Source: a virus
Length of the DNA stretch: 64,000 nt
Strand: one strand, 5' to 3'
IMG/VR virus record: IMGVR_UViG_3300006752_000018
Coordinates: 28,388 to 92,387 of that record
Position 1 is the stretch's first letter. Each line of letters opens with the position of its first letter. Positions 44,976 to 53,107 of the stretch are shown here, piece after piece. A program made the position numbers and the translations under genes. The notes under the pieces were generated by a model, which ran no database searches, was not told the DNA's origin, and saw nothing but the letters and a program-made list of their open reading frames with translations.

Positions 44976-46400
44976 TTAAAGTACGATTCTCCAGGTTCCA
45001 ACCTGGTATTCTCCTTCAAAGGATTTAACCCATTCAACTCCGTTATACTTGTATTGAACGCCAGTATTTAAGTTTGAAGTATATGTTAAATTAGATGTTT
45101 CAGCAGAGTCAAAAACAACACTCCAACTTGATCCGTCCCATTCAACAATATCGTTTACATTTGCAGTAAGATAAGAACTATCAGCATTTTGCCAGGCACT
45201 TGGCCCTTCGCCTCCTGTATGAGGTCCTATTGCTGATAAAAGTAATAATCTAACACCGCTTGATTTGATTGCTGTTGGATCATAATTTGAAGGATCTATA
45301 ATATAGTCTATTTTTGACTTAGATTGCAGTGGACTAGTAATGATGCTATCTGTAGGAACTGTATCTTCGTCAAAATCTAATATCAAACGTTTGGTATTTG
45401 TTGCGTCTAATGTAAAAGTTGCAACTACATCACCATCTATATCAGATCTACGTAAAAATAGTTTACTAATTCCTGCTCTATAAGGACCTGCAAATTGTTC
45501 AAACATAGGTTGCCAATCTATTTCGCCTACCGTTGCTCCTTCTACTATTAAAGCAGTATTGTTTAGTACAACAATATTATAATTATTATAATTTACGTTT
45601 GCTAATGCATCAACATCGCCTCTTATGGCTTTACGATCTTCACCGTTCCTATTTTCACTTGTTGCAGCTAACGGATTGTTTTGATAAGCATCTAACGTAG
45701 GTCGTGCCTCGCCAAAGTCAATTACTCCTGCTTCTTCATTAAAAATACTTGTAATAATATTTGTAATTACACCAAGTCTTTTAACTTTTGCAGGCGGACT
45801 TATAAACACCGGAGTTGTAAAGCTAATAGAACCTACATCTATTTCACTATCTACCCCTACAGGTATAGATCTATTACTCCAGTTAATATTTTCTAAATGC
45901 ACTACACTTAAACTTGTCCAATCTACGTAATTATCAGTAGTTTGTATTTCTAAACTTGGATTAAACAAACACAATATTTGCTCCATAATTTGTAACTTTT
46001 GATCAGTGTTTGTACTCCATATATCGACATTTACACTTAATATATAAGGAACTGGCATTATACGTTCTACAGTATATGCATTACCCTGTTCGTCGCCATA
46101 TGTATTTGTAGCTGGATCGTACTCTCTTTCACGTACATTTACTTTACTTACATAACTTTGGTCACTTGTTCTTGACCTGTCCATTTCTAAACCAGTAATA
46201 TACACGGCCATTCTAGGAGCACTAGGTATTTTATTTTCTGAATTGTCTCTAAGGAGGCTAGATACTTGTCTAGTCATATCACCATACATAACAGGAATGC
46301 TGGTAAATTGTCCTTTGTTATCCTGATATTGAAAATTACTCATTAACCGTATAATTTGTGTAAGATAACGCCTTATTTGTCCGTCATAAAAATGTTGCAT
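44976..46400 (-). CDS. gp15: Tail sheath stabiliser / tail completion protein (gp15-like), with C-terminal extension
   Basis: 474 residues. The first 235 follow T4 gp15: FYDGQIRRYLTQIIRLMSNF (T4 FYNSSFRRYATLMGDLFSNI), IPVMYGDM, APRMAVYITGLEMD, MPVPYILSVNVDIWSTNTDQ, KLQIMEQILCLFNP and ISFTTPVFISPPAKVKR. T4 gp15 forms the hexameric ring at the head-proximal end of the tail and joins it to the neck. T4 gp15 is about 270 residues, so the last 235 residues here are extra; they include GEGPSAWQNADS and GVQYKYNGVEWVKSFEGE, beta-hairpin decorations like those in the sheath. Its start overlaps the gp14 stop by one base, a pairing that also fits neck assembly. Confidence 0.83.
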   Translation of the reverse strand: MQHFYDGQIRRYLTQIIRLMSNFQYQDNKGQFTSIPVMYGDMTRQVSSLLRDNSENKIPSAPRMAVYITGLEMDRSRTSDQSYVSKVNVREREYDPATNTYGDEQGNAYTVERIMPVPYILSVNVDIWSTNTDQKLQIMEQILCLFNPSLEIQTTDNYVDWTSLSVVHLENINWSNRSIPVGVDSEIDVGSISFTTPVFISPPAKVKRLGVITNIITSIFNEEAGVIDFGEARPTLDAYQNNPLAATSENRNGEDRKAIRGDVDALANVNYNNYNIVVLNNTALIVEGATVGEIDWQPMFEQFAGPYRAGISKLFLRRSDIDGDVVATFTLDATNTKRLILDFDEDTVPTDSIITSPLQSKSKIDYIIDPSNYDPTAIKSSGVRLLLLSAIGPHTGGEGPSAWQNADSSYLTANVNDIVEWDGSSWSVVFDSAETSNLTYTSNLNTGVQYKYNGVEWVKSFEGEYQVGTWRIVL

Positions 46401-47545
46401 TAATTGTCCGCCTTAGGTCTAAGTGCTTTACTCAGTGATTGTCTTTCTTCCACAACTTCGCCGTTTATAGTGCTTGTATTTGTATTGTTAATAAATGATG
46501 TTTTTTGTGTTTGACGCAAATTAGTATTAGATAGTGTCATACGCACACTGTCTTCCTGTCTAACCCATTTTGAACCGTTATACCTAAATAATTTATTTGG
46601 TAAAAAGTCATTACGCAAGAAATAATCTCCTGTAGCTGCATTTAGTGGAAAATTTATACCAAAACCAAATGTTTCACCATTTGGAGCAAGCCCGTCTCCG
46701 ATAAGATAGCCGTCATAATCGTCTTTTATACCTTCTTCAGTTATACGGTCAATTACAACGTCTGGTACTTCGTCTGGAAAACTTTGTTCAATAACATTTG
46801 TGCCATCTTCAGCTTCTTTTCTAGTATATAAATGACTTGTTTCATAACCACTTAATGGACTATCAACTTCAGCTTGTTGTACAACTGCTTCGTTAATTTG
46901 CATTTCCTTTTCAAATGTACTTAGAACATCTCTTAATGTATTGTCACTATCTTCACTTGCTGGTAGATCTAGTATTTCTTTAAATTCTTGACCGTCATAT
47001 ATTTGTTTTAATTTTAACCTATATAAATGCGGATACCAAGTTTGTGAAAAACCTTCAGCTGCTCTACTTACTTCATCGATGACATAAAATCTCTTCAATG
47101 CTACATCAAAGTCGTTAAGTGCATACTCGTCTTTTAAATGCGGTAATTCTATTACATCACCGGACATTAGTTTTCTACCAATAGACTTTACACTACTAGA
47201 AATATGCACAGTCATAAACAATGTATCATTTTGTAAAAATAGGCCAAACTGACTTAGGTCAAAGTCTATGTCTTGTACATTGTAAATTCCTCTAATACTA
47301 TACACATCAGGATCGTATTTTCTATCCCTATTTTCTAAGAACAGTAAGTCTTGTATGTTTGTCTCTTTAACAGCATCATATTGAGGTCTATCAGCTGTAC
47401 TTGCTTCCTCTGATGTGTTTTCTGGTCCTAAATACTTGTGTACATGAACATCAGTTCCACCAACGGTGAACATTTCTCCGATGGTGTTATCAAGGAAGTA
47501 AAAATCCTTGCCTTTTTCTGGTTTGTATAAACTTATTCTTGGCAT
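46400..47545 (-). CDS. gp14: Neck protein (gp14-like)
   Basis: 381 residues (T4 gp14 about 256). The start MPRISLYKPEKGKDFYFLD and the segments VHVHKYLGP, DIDFDLSQFGLFLQNDTLFM, LMSGDVIELPHL and FYVIDEVSRA correspond to the T4 pattern of a protein that binds the portal-side neck (FSNFGMQVQDEVTLSIN, PKEGDLIYFPM). The extra C-terminus has NKLFRYNGSKWVRQE. It lies directly before gp15 and opposite gp13, its neck partner in T4. The ATG lies 6 nt after a minus-strand late promoter box and has no Shine-Dalgarno sequence, so its mRNA is predicted to be leaderless. Confidence 0.82.
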   Translation of the reverse strand: MPRISLYKPEKGKDFYFLDNTIGEMFTVGGTDVHVHKYLGPENTSEEASTADRPQYDAVKETNIQDLLFLENRDRKYDPDVYSIRGIYNVQDIDFDLSQFGLFLQNDTLFMTVHISSSVKSIGRKLMSGDVIELPHLKDEYALNDFDVALKRFYVIDEVSRAAEGFSQTWYPHLYRLKLKQIYDGQEFKEILDLPASEDSDNTLRDVLSTFEKEMQINEAVVQQAEVDSPLSGYETSHLYTRKEAEDGTNVIEQSFPDEVPDVVIDRITEEGIKDDYDGYLIGDGLAPNGETFGFGINFPLNAATGDYFLRNDFLPNKLFRYNGSKWVRQEDSVRMTLSNTNLRQTQKTSFINNTNTSTINGEVVEERQSLSKALRPKADN

Positions 47546-47549
47546 ATGT

Positions 47550-47558
47550 ATATTTAGC
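47550..47558 (-). promoter_or_regulatory. Late promoter box immediately before gp14 (leaderless geometry)
   Basis: Minus-strand GCTAAATAT. With T4 spacing (box at -13 to -6) the transcript would begin exactly at the A of the gp14 ATG. It is divergent from the gp13 box 5 nt away. Confidence 0.55.
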
Positions 47559-47562
47559 GTAA

Positions 47563-47571
47563 GATAAATAC
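47563..47571 (+). promoter_or_regulatory. T4-like late promoter box for gp13
   Basis: GATAAATAC; 18 nt before the ATG at 47588, which has GGAG. It lies back to back with the gp14 box on the other strand. Confidence 0.65.
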
Positions 47572-47587
47572 AATGTGGAGAATAAAT

Positions 47588-48346
47588 ATGGCCTCAATTA
47601 CAACTAAGAAAAAAGAAATATACGATTATGTTTACGCTATGTTAGGTGGCGGCATGGTTGATGTAGAACTTGATCCAGTACATTACGAAACTGCACTTAA
47701 AACTGCGTTAACACGGTTTAGGCAGCGTAGTGATCATTCTGTTGAAGAGTCATATATGTTCTTGCCAACAGTCAAAGATCAAAACGAGTATATTTTACCT
47801 CAGGAAGTAGTAGAAGTGCGCCAAATTTTTAGACGTTCAATTGGTTCACGTACAGGCGGTGGTGATGGCGGCACATTGTTTGAACCATTTAATATGGCAT
47901 ATACAAATACCTACTTGTTAGCAAGTTCTAATATGGGCGGTCTAGCAACATATGATATGTTTAGCCAATATCAAGAACTAGTAGGACGCATGTTTGGTTC
48001 GTTTATAGAATTTAAATGGAATTCACAATCTAAAAAACTTACAATTTTACAACGTCCTAGAGCACAAGAAAATCTAATGTTATATGTCTATAATTATAGA
48101 GGCGATGAGCAACTTATAGACGATTATATGGCAATACAATGGATTAAAAGTTACACGCTTGCTACATGCAAATATATGCTAGGTGAAGCACGTAGTAAAT
48201 TTGCTACTATTGCTGGCCCACAAGGCGGATCAACACTTAACGGCGATTCACTAAAAGCAGAAGCTCAAGGCGAATTAGATAAATTAGAACAAGAAGTAGC
48301 ACTAGCAGTAGCAGGTGGCACAGGTTATTCTTTTACAATAGGTTAA
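47588..48346 (+). CDS. gp13: Neck protein (gp13-like)
   Basis: 252 residues from the ATG at 47588, chosen over one 15 nt upstream because GGAG lies 7 nt before it. The start TTKKKEIYDYVYAMLGGGMV, then LDPVHYETALKTALTRFRQR, ESYMFLPTVKDQNEYILPQE and VYNYRGDEQLIDDYMAIQWI match the gp13 neck-protein family of marine T4-like phages. In T4, gp13 and gp14 close the portal after DNA packaging and form the tail attachment site. It is divergent from gp14 and convergent with the 90-residue gene; the two stop codons share one TTAA. Confidence 0.82.
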   Translation: MASITTKKKEIYDYVYAMLGGGMVDVELDPVHYETALKTALTRFRQRSDHSVEESYMFLPTVKDQNEYILPQEVVEVRQIFRRSIGSRTGGGDGGTLFEPFNMAYTNTYLLASSNMGGLATYDMFSQYQELVGRMFGSFIEFKWNSQSKKLTILQRPRAQENLMLYVYNYRGDEQLIDDYMAIQWIKSYTLATCKYMLGEARSKFATIAGPQGGSTLNGDSLKAEAQGELDKLEQEVALAVAGGTGYSFTIG

Positions 48347-48615
48347 AGATCGTTGTCGTGTATATGCAACTGAATAAGTGCATAGTGCAAGACTTTCATT
48401 AGGTCTTTTCTTGCATCATCCTTAGAACCTTTTTTACCATATCGATTAGAGTACTTGTCAACATTGCCCATACAGAATCCAGTACCGTGGCCTCTTTCAA
48501 TAATTACTTCAGTTGACTGAAATTTATTAGTAGCATAATGTCCTTGATATGTACTATCAATATATGCTTGAAATTCGTCAATATAGTTTTTTTCGTTAAA
48601 TTTGTAATCTATCAT
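48343..48615 (-). CDS. DUF3310-like small protein
   Basis: 90 residues. The core RGHGTGFCMGNVDKYSNRYG followed by K.ARKDLMKVLHYA fits the DUF3310 pattern (G.GFC.GNV.KY..R.GKK...DL.KA..YL) common in phages and without a proven function. It is preceded by a sigma70-like promoter and ACAGGAGC, so it is probably expressed early. Its stop overlaps the gp13 stop. With the HNH gene it forms a two-gene minus-strand island between gp13 and gp18. Confidence 0.65.
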   Translation of the reverse strand: MIDYKFNEKNYIDEFQAYIDSTYQGHYATNKFQSTEVIIERGHGTGFCMGNVDKYSNRYGKKGSKDDARKDLMKVLHYALIQLHIHDNDL

Positions 48616-48637
48616 AGTGGCTCCTGTAATTGTTAAT

Positions 48638-48665
48638 ATTATAACAAAACTACAAAAAAAGTCAA
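48638..48665 (-). promoter_or_regulatory. Sigma70-like promoter for the DUF3310-like gene
   Basis: Minus-strand TTGACT (48660-48665), a 16-nt spacer and TATAAT (48638-48643), 22 nt before the ATG, with GGAG in between. Confidence 0.7.
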
Positions 48666-48666
48666 C

Positions 48667-49005
48667 CTAAAAATCTGCTATTAGGTCACCTTGTTTCCAT
48701 TTAATTCCTTGTTTTTGTAAAACACGTTGACAGTTAGCACAAATTGTTTTTAGATTGTTATACTTACAATTATCTAAATTGCCATCTATATGATAGACAT
48801 TAAATTGTTCTGGATTTTGACTACGGAACCCACATTTCTCGCATGTATCCTTTTTTGTATAACCACGCATCTTCCATTTAGGTATGCCATGACCAGTTCC
48901 TCCGTGCTTATTACAAATTTCACACTTTTTCCTGTAATAAGTTTTTTTATCTTTTTTATAATTTACAGCAGCAGGCCGTAATCCGCATATACAAAGTGGT
49001 CTCAT
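48667..49005 (-). CDS. HNH-type zinc-binding endonuclease-like protein
   Basis: 112 residues. Cys pairs at 5/7, 28/31, 55/58 and 89/92 suggest two zinc sites. YHIDGNLDNCKYNNLKTICANC (about 71-92) is an HNH-like core with His72, Asn76 and a closing Cys pair. Proteins of this size and opening (MRPLC...AVNY) are frequent in T4-like phages; some HNH proteins act as homing or packaging nucleases, but the activity of this type is unproven. The ATG is 5 nt after a minus-strand TGTAAATAC late box and has no nearby Shine-Dalgarno sequence. Confidence 0.72.
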   Translation of the reverse strand: MRPLCICGLRPAAVNYKKDKKTYYRKKCEICNKHGGTGHGIPKWKMRGYTKKDTCEKCGFRSQNPEQFNVYHIDGNLDNCKYNNLKTICANCQRVLQKQGIKWKQGDLIADF

Positions 49006-49008
49006 ACA

Positions 49009-49017
49009 GTATTTACA
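49009..49017 (-). promoter_or_regulatory. Late promoter box immediately before the HNH gene (leaderless geometry)
   Basis: Minus-strand TGTAAATAC ending 5 nt before the A of the ATG; no Shine-Dalgarno sequence at a usable distance. Confidence 0.5.
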
Positions 49018-49069
49018 CCTTTTGCTCCCCTTTTTATAGCGTATTAGAGGTATATTTTAACAGCACTTG

Positions 49070-49078
49070 GCTAAATAC
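49070..49078 (+). promoter_or_regulatory. T4-like late promoter box for the tail sheath gene
   Basis: GCTAAATAC; 36 nt before the sheath ATG at 49113, which has a strong AAGGAG. Confidence 0.6.
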
Positions 49079-49112
49079 ATTTAGCAAAGTTTACTTTCAA
49101 GGAGATAACGCA

Positions 49113-51791
49113 ATGGCATTAACATCACCAGGTGTAGAGGTTAAGGTAATAGACGAATCGTTCTATACACCAGCAGAACCGGGCACCGTACCAATGATTT
49201 TCGTGGCATCCAAGCAAAATAAAACCAATGCAGGTGGCACTGGTGTTGCGCAAGGTACTTTAAAAGCAAATTCTGGAAAGGCTTATTTAATTACAAGCCA
49301 GAGAGATCTTGCAGATACCTTTGGAGATCCACTATTTTATACCGATACAGGTAATAATCCAATTCACGGCGGCGAGCTAAATGAATACGGATTACAGGCA
49401 GCATACTCATTCTTAGGTGTTGCAAACAGAGCATGGGTTGTCCGTGCAGATATAGATTTAGGCGAATTAGAAGCAAGTGCAAATGCTCCGGGCGCAGCTC
49501 CGGCAGATGGCACATGGTGGTTTGACACTACAAATACTAAGTTTGGTATTTTTGAGTGGAATGGCGCACCTAAAGCAACAACAGGCGGCCAGTCATTCAA
49601 CGTAAAGACACCAATTGTTATTACTGAAGTTTCAAAAGTTACTGGTTCAGCAAGCGCACCAGGCGCTCCAAAAGGATCAGTTGGTGGCGTAGGTGATTAT
49701 GCTATTGTTGCAGTAAGCACACTGAACAAACTATGGTACAGAAATTCAAGCGGTACATGGGTTGAAGTGGGAACAGATGATTGGCAGAATAGTCATGCTG
49801 CGGTTACTGCAACAGCATCAGCACATACAAGCGGTGATACATTTACAATTAATACTGTACCTGTTACAACAACAGGAACAACTCCTTCGAGTCTAGCAAG
49901 TGATATCAACGGTTTATCAATTGCTGGTATTAGTGCTGCATCAGTTAACGGCGTATTAGAAATTTATTCTACTGGTACTGCTGTAACAATTGCAGATACT
50001 TCAGGTACATCAGCTGCTACACTAGGACTTGTAGGCTCACACGCTGCACCAGCAGTAAGTGTTGCTCCGCATACAAGTGTTCCAGAATGGAAAACAGGTG
50101 ATACAACACCACGTCCGACAGGATCGATTTGGGTCAAAACAACTGAACCAAACAGTGGTGCAAAATGGGCAGTTAAAAAGTATAATGCAACCACACAATT
50201 ATGGGCAGATTCAGCTGCACCATTGTATGCTGATAACCACACAGCATTATTCAACATGGATAAAGCAGGCGGTGGCGCTAACCTAGCAGCAGGTACAACA
50301 TATGTACAATACAATGTAGGCGAAATTGCACAAACCGAAGCAAACTTTAAAATCATGACAAGAGTTGCAGCGGGTGCAACAACAATAACAGGTAATGTTA
50401 TTGCTGCAAGTATTCCAGCATCTATAGGACGCTTTGAAATACAGGAAAGTGTTAAAGGCCAAGCTGGATTAACAGCATGGAATGAAGTTACTTTTAGTGT
50501 TCCTTTTGCAAATGACGCAACAGATGCAGAAACACTTGCATCAGGCATCAACGGTGCTGGACTAGCTAATGTTACTGCAAGCGTTGATTCTCAAAACAGA
50601 GTTGTAATTACTCACGCATTAGGTGGTGAGATTCGCTTTAGAGATCATGATAATATCTTACAGTCAGCTGGTTTTGTACCAGGTACAACTGATAATTTGT
50701 ATGATAACTTTGATGATGGATCAACTGTATACTTTATTGCTTCAAACTGGAAAGTACTTACATATACTGCTTCTGCAACAGCGCCAAAGGCACTTACAGC
50801 AGACGGTACATTATGGTACAACTCAATTGTAGATGAAGTAGACATGATGGTACACGACGGTACTACATGGAAAGGTTATCACAATGTGTATGCAAACACT
50901 AACGCAACAGGGCCAATTGTTGCAGCAAGTGAACCATTAACACAAAATGATGCTGGTAATAGTCCATTAGTTGACAACGATATTTGGATTAGTACAGCTG
51001 ATTTAGAAAACTATCCAAAAGTTTACAGATGGGTAACCGATCAGTGGGTAGCACTAGACGCAGCAGATCAAACTACTGAAAATGGTGTGCTATTTGCAGA
51101 TGCTCGTTGGTCAACAGCAGGTTCAAACAGTGTAGCAGGCGCAATGGATGCAATGCTAACAAGCGATTACTTAGATCCAGATGCACCAGATCCTGCACTA
51201 TATCCAAAAGGCATGGTTATGTGGAACACACGTAGAAGTGGCTTTAACGTTAAGAAGTTTGTACGTAATGCAATTGATACAACTGAAACAAATCCACGCA
51301 TGGGCGATGCTGTAATGACTAGTTATTACGAGCACCGTTGGGTAACTGAGTCAGGCAACCAAGCTGATGGTTCTGGTAGCTTTGGACGCCATGCACAGCG
51401 CAAAGTTGTTGTACAGGCACTGCAAGCAATGGTAAACGGAAATGATGAAATTAGAGATGACGAATCAAGACTGTTTAACTTAATGGCAACACCGGGTTAT
51501 CCAGAGCTAATTGGTGAAATGATTGGTCTAAACTTTGACAGAGGCTTAACAGCATTTGTACTAGGTGATAGCCCAATGCGTTTAACACCTGATGCTACTT
51601 CATTAAACAACTGGGCAACAAACGTTGCAGCAGCAGTTGAAGATAATGACGATGGACTAGTAAGCAGTGATGAGTACATGGCTGTGTTCTATCCAAGCGG
51701 ATTTAGCAGTGACAACTTCGGCAACAATGTTGTTGTACCAGCATCGCACATGATGCTTCGTACATTTGCACTAAGTGACCAAGTTGCTTAA
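49113..51791 (+). CDS. gp18: Tail sheath protein (gp18), main part up to an in-frame TAA
   Basis: 892 residues from the ATG after AAGGAGATAACGCA; an in-frame start at 48996 lies upstream of the promoter and is rejected. LTSPGVEVKVIDES and GTVPMIFVASKQNKT open the sheath fold; SYEHRWVTESGNQADGSGSF-type sequence and NMVVVPASHMMLR-like ends (NNVVVPASHMMLRTFALSDQ) belong to the C-terminal domain. It polymerises around the tube and contracts at infection. About 300 residues are insertions with hairpins such as DGTWWFDTTNTKFGIFEW and DGTLWYN..., making it longer than T4 gp18 (659). The frame meets TAA at 51789-51791, after which the same frame stays open for 177 codons of clear sheath C-terminus. 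Confidence 0.85.
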   Translation: MALTSPGVEVKVIDESFYTPAEPGTVPMIFVASKQNKTNAGGTGVAQGTLKANSGKAYLITSQRDLADTFGDPLFYTDTGNNPIHGGELNEYGLQAAYSFLGVANRAWVVRADIDLGELEASANAPGAAPADGTWWFDTTNTKFGIFEWNGAPKATTGGQSFNVKTPIVITEVSKVTGSASAPGAPKGSVGGVGDYAIVAVSTLNKLWYRNSSGTWVEVGTDDWQNSHAAVTATASAHTSGDTFTINTVPVTTTGTTPSSLASDINGLSIAGISAASVNGVLEIYSTGTAVTIADTSGTSAATLGLVGSHAAPAVSVAPHTSVPEWKTGDTTPRPTGSIWVKTTEPNSGAKWAVKKYNATTQLWADSAAPLYADNHTALFNMDKAGGGANLAAGTTYVQYNVGEIAQTEANFKIMTRVAAGATTITGNVIAASIPASIGRFEIQESVKGQAGLTAWNEVTFSVPFANDATDAETLASGINGAGLANVTASVDSQNRVVITHALGGEIRFRDHDNILQSAGFVPGTTDNLYDNFDDGSTVYFIASNWKVLTYTASATAPKALTADGTLWYNSIVDEVDMMVHDGTTWKGYHNVYANTNATGPIVAASEPLTQNDAGNSPLVDNDIWISTADLENYPKVYRWVTDQWVALDAADQTTENGVLFADARWSTAGSNSVAGAMDAMLTSDYLDPDAPDPALYPKGMVMWNTRRSGFNVKKFVRNAIDTTETNPRMGDAVMTSYYEHRWVTESGNQADGSGSFGRHAQRKVVVQALQAMVNGNDEIRDDESRLFNLMATPGYPELIGEMIGLNFDRGLTAFVLGDSPMRLTPDATSLNNWATNVAAAVEDNDDGLVSSDEYMAVFYPSGFSSDNFGNNVVVPASHMMLRTFALSDQVA

Positions 51792-52325
51792 CCATGGTTT
51801 GCACCAGCAGGTACAAGACGTGGTGGCATTTCAAATGCAACATCAACCGGTTACATTAGTAGCGAAGGTGAATTTGTTGCAGTAGCACTTAACGAAGGTC
51901 AAAGAGACACACTATACAGTAATAAAGTTAACCCAGTTACATTTATTACAGGTGCAGGACTTGTTAACTTTGGTCAGAAGACTCGTGCAGCAAATGCAAG
52001 TGCATTAGATAGAATAAACGTTGCAAGACTTGTAATTTATCTAAGAGGACAGCTTAACAAGCTGGCAAAACCTTATATCTTTGAACCAAACGATAAGATC
52101 ACACGTGATGAGATTAAGCAGGCAGCTGAGAGCTTAATGTTAGAGCTTACAGGACTAAGAGCACTTAACGATTATCTAGTTGTATGTGATGAAACAAACA
52201 ACACACCGGCAAGAATTGATCGTAATGAGCTATACTTAGACATTGCAATTGAACCAGTCAAGGCAGTTGAATTTATTTACATTCCACTACGCTTGAAAAA
52301 TACAGGAGAGATCGCAGGTCTTTAA
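51792..52325 (+). pseudogene. gp18: C-terminal 177 codons of the tail sheath, separated by one in-frame stop
   Basis: In frame with the sheath gene and open from directly after the TAA to a TAA at 52323. It reads PWFAPAGTRRGGI, VNPVTFITGAGLVNFGQKT, LDRINVARLVIYLRGQL, KPYIFEPNDKITRDEI and YIPLRLKNTGEIAGL, the conserved core of the sheath C-terminal domain. No start codon with a ribosome-binding site lies near its beginning (the nearby ATG at 51794 is out of frame). Either the stop is read through, or it is a point mutation or sequence error, or this genome is defective. Listed as pseudogene only because the frame is formally interrupted; selection appears to have kept it intact. Confidence 0.8.
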
Positions 52326-52335
52326 AATCATTAAG

Positions 52336-52360
52336 TAGGGGGTTAATTAATAATCCCCTA
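52336..52360 (+). other. Hairpin between sheath and tail-tube genes
   Basis: TAGGGG (52336-52341) pairs with CCCCTA (52355-52360), with further A-T pairs inside. There is no U-run after it, so it is a weak terminator, mRNA stabiliser or processing site. The same arms recur before uvsX at 61804. Confidence 0.5.
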
Positions 52361-52365
52361 CAAAT

Positions 52366-52374
52366 GATAAATAC
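52366..52374 (+). promoter_or_regulatory. T4-like late promoter box for the tail tube gene
   Basis: GATAAATAC; 21 nt before the ATG at 52394, which has CAGGAG. Confidence 0.65.
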
Positions 52375-52393
52375 TTGTGTACAGGAGTAAAAT

Positions 52394-53023
52394 ATGGCAA
52401 TTTCAACACTATCAAAAATTACAGTGCCACTGGACGGCGGAACAGGCAATCAAACGCAAGGTTTGTTGATGCCAAAACTTCAGTACCGCTTTAGAGTGTC
52501 ACTTACAAATTTTGGACTAGGATCAGCAACTACTGAATTAACAAAGCAGGTAATTGATGTTACTCGTCCAACTGTAAACTTTGAAGAAATTGAACTACCT
52601 GTTTACAATTCACGTGTGTACCTAGCAGGTAAGCCTGCATGGGAAGCAATTACGCTTAACTTACGCGAAGATGTAAACAACAACGTTCAAAAACTTGTAG
52701 GTGAACAGATTCAGAAGCAATTTGATTTCTTTGAACAATCAAGCGCACCATCAGGCATTGATTATAAGTTTACAACAAAAATTGAGATCTTAGACGGTGG
52801 TAACGGTAACACTGCTGTTAACGTTTTAGATACCTTTGAACTATATGGTTGTTTTGTACAAAATGCTAACTACAATACATTAGCATATTCAACAAACGAT
52901 CCAGTACAGATTTCACTAGCTATACGCTATGATAATGCAGTACAAACAGTAGGCGGCGGCATATCAGCTGAAAGTATTCCATCAGGTGGCGGAACACTAT
53001 CTACAGGTTCAGGTACAGTTTAA
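52394..53023 (+). CDS. gp19: Tail tube protein (gp19)
   Basis: 209 residues (T4 gp19 163). The segments MPKLQYRFRVSLTNFGLG, ELTKQVIDVTRPTVNFEEIE, YLAGKPAWEAITLNLREDVN and YGCFVQNANYNTLAYS, then PVQISLAIRYDNAVQ are the standard tube-protein pattern. It stacks in hexameric rings inside the sheath. Position right after gp18 is as in T4. The extra length is a Gly/Ser-rich tail (GGGISAESIPSGGGTLSTGS). It has its own late promoter and a terminator after it, so it makes a one-gene transcript, as expected for a high-copy structural protein. Confidence 0.9.
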   Translation: MAISTLSKITVPLDGGTGNQTQGLLMPKLQYRFRVSLTNFGLGSATTELTKQVIDVTRPTVNFEEIELPVYNSRVYLAGKPAWEAITLNLREDVNNNVQKLVGEQIQKQFDFFEQSSAPSGIDYKFTTKIEILDGGNGNTAVNVLDTFELYGCFVQNANYNTLAYSTNDPVQISLAIRYDNAVQTVGGGISAESIPSGGGTLSTGSGTV

Positions 53024-53045
53024 TAAACTAACACAACTAATAATT

Positions 53046-53070
53046 AAAGGAGCCTTTGGGCTCCTTTTTT
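53046..53070 (+). terminator. Rho-independent terminator after the tail tube gene
   Basis: AAAGGAGCC (53046-53054), loop TTTG, GGCTCCTTT (53059-53067), running into a T-tract (to 53070). Confidence 0.88.
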
Positions 53071-53094
53071 ATTATGTGCCCACTTAATAATTAA

Positions 53095-53102
53095 GATAAA
53101 TA
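53095..53102 (+). promoter_or_regulatory. Late promoter box immediately before the tube-like gene (leaderless geometry)
   Basis: GATAAATA ending 6 nt before the A of the ATG at 53108, with no Shine-Dalgarno sequence in between or just upstream. Confidence 0.6.
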
Positions 53103-53107
53103 TTAGT

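Noticed and set aside
51794-51796. Restart of translation at the ATG just after the sheath stop
   Set aside because: It is out of frame with the sheath C-terminus and has no ribosome-binding site.
51789-51800. Intron, intein or frameshift as the cause of the sheath stop
   Set aside because: Reading continues in the same frame with no inserted sequence; no splice-type or intein motifs are present, and a frameshift would change the frame.
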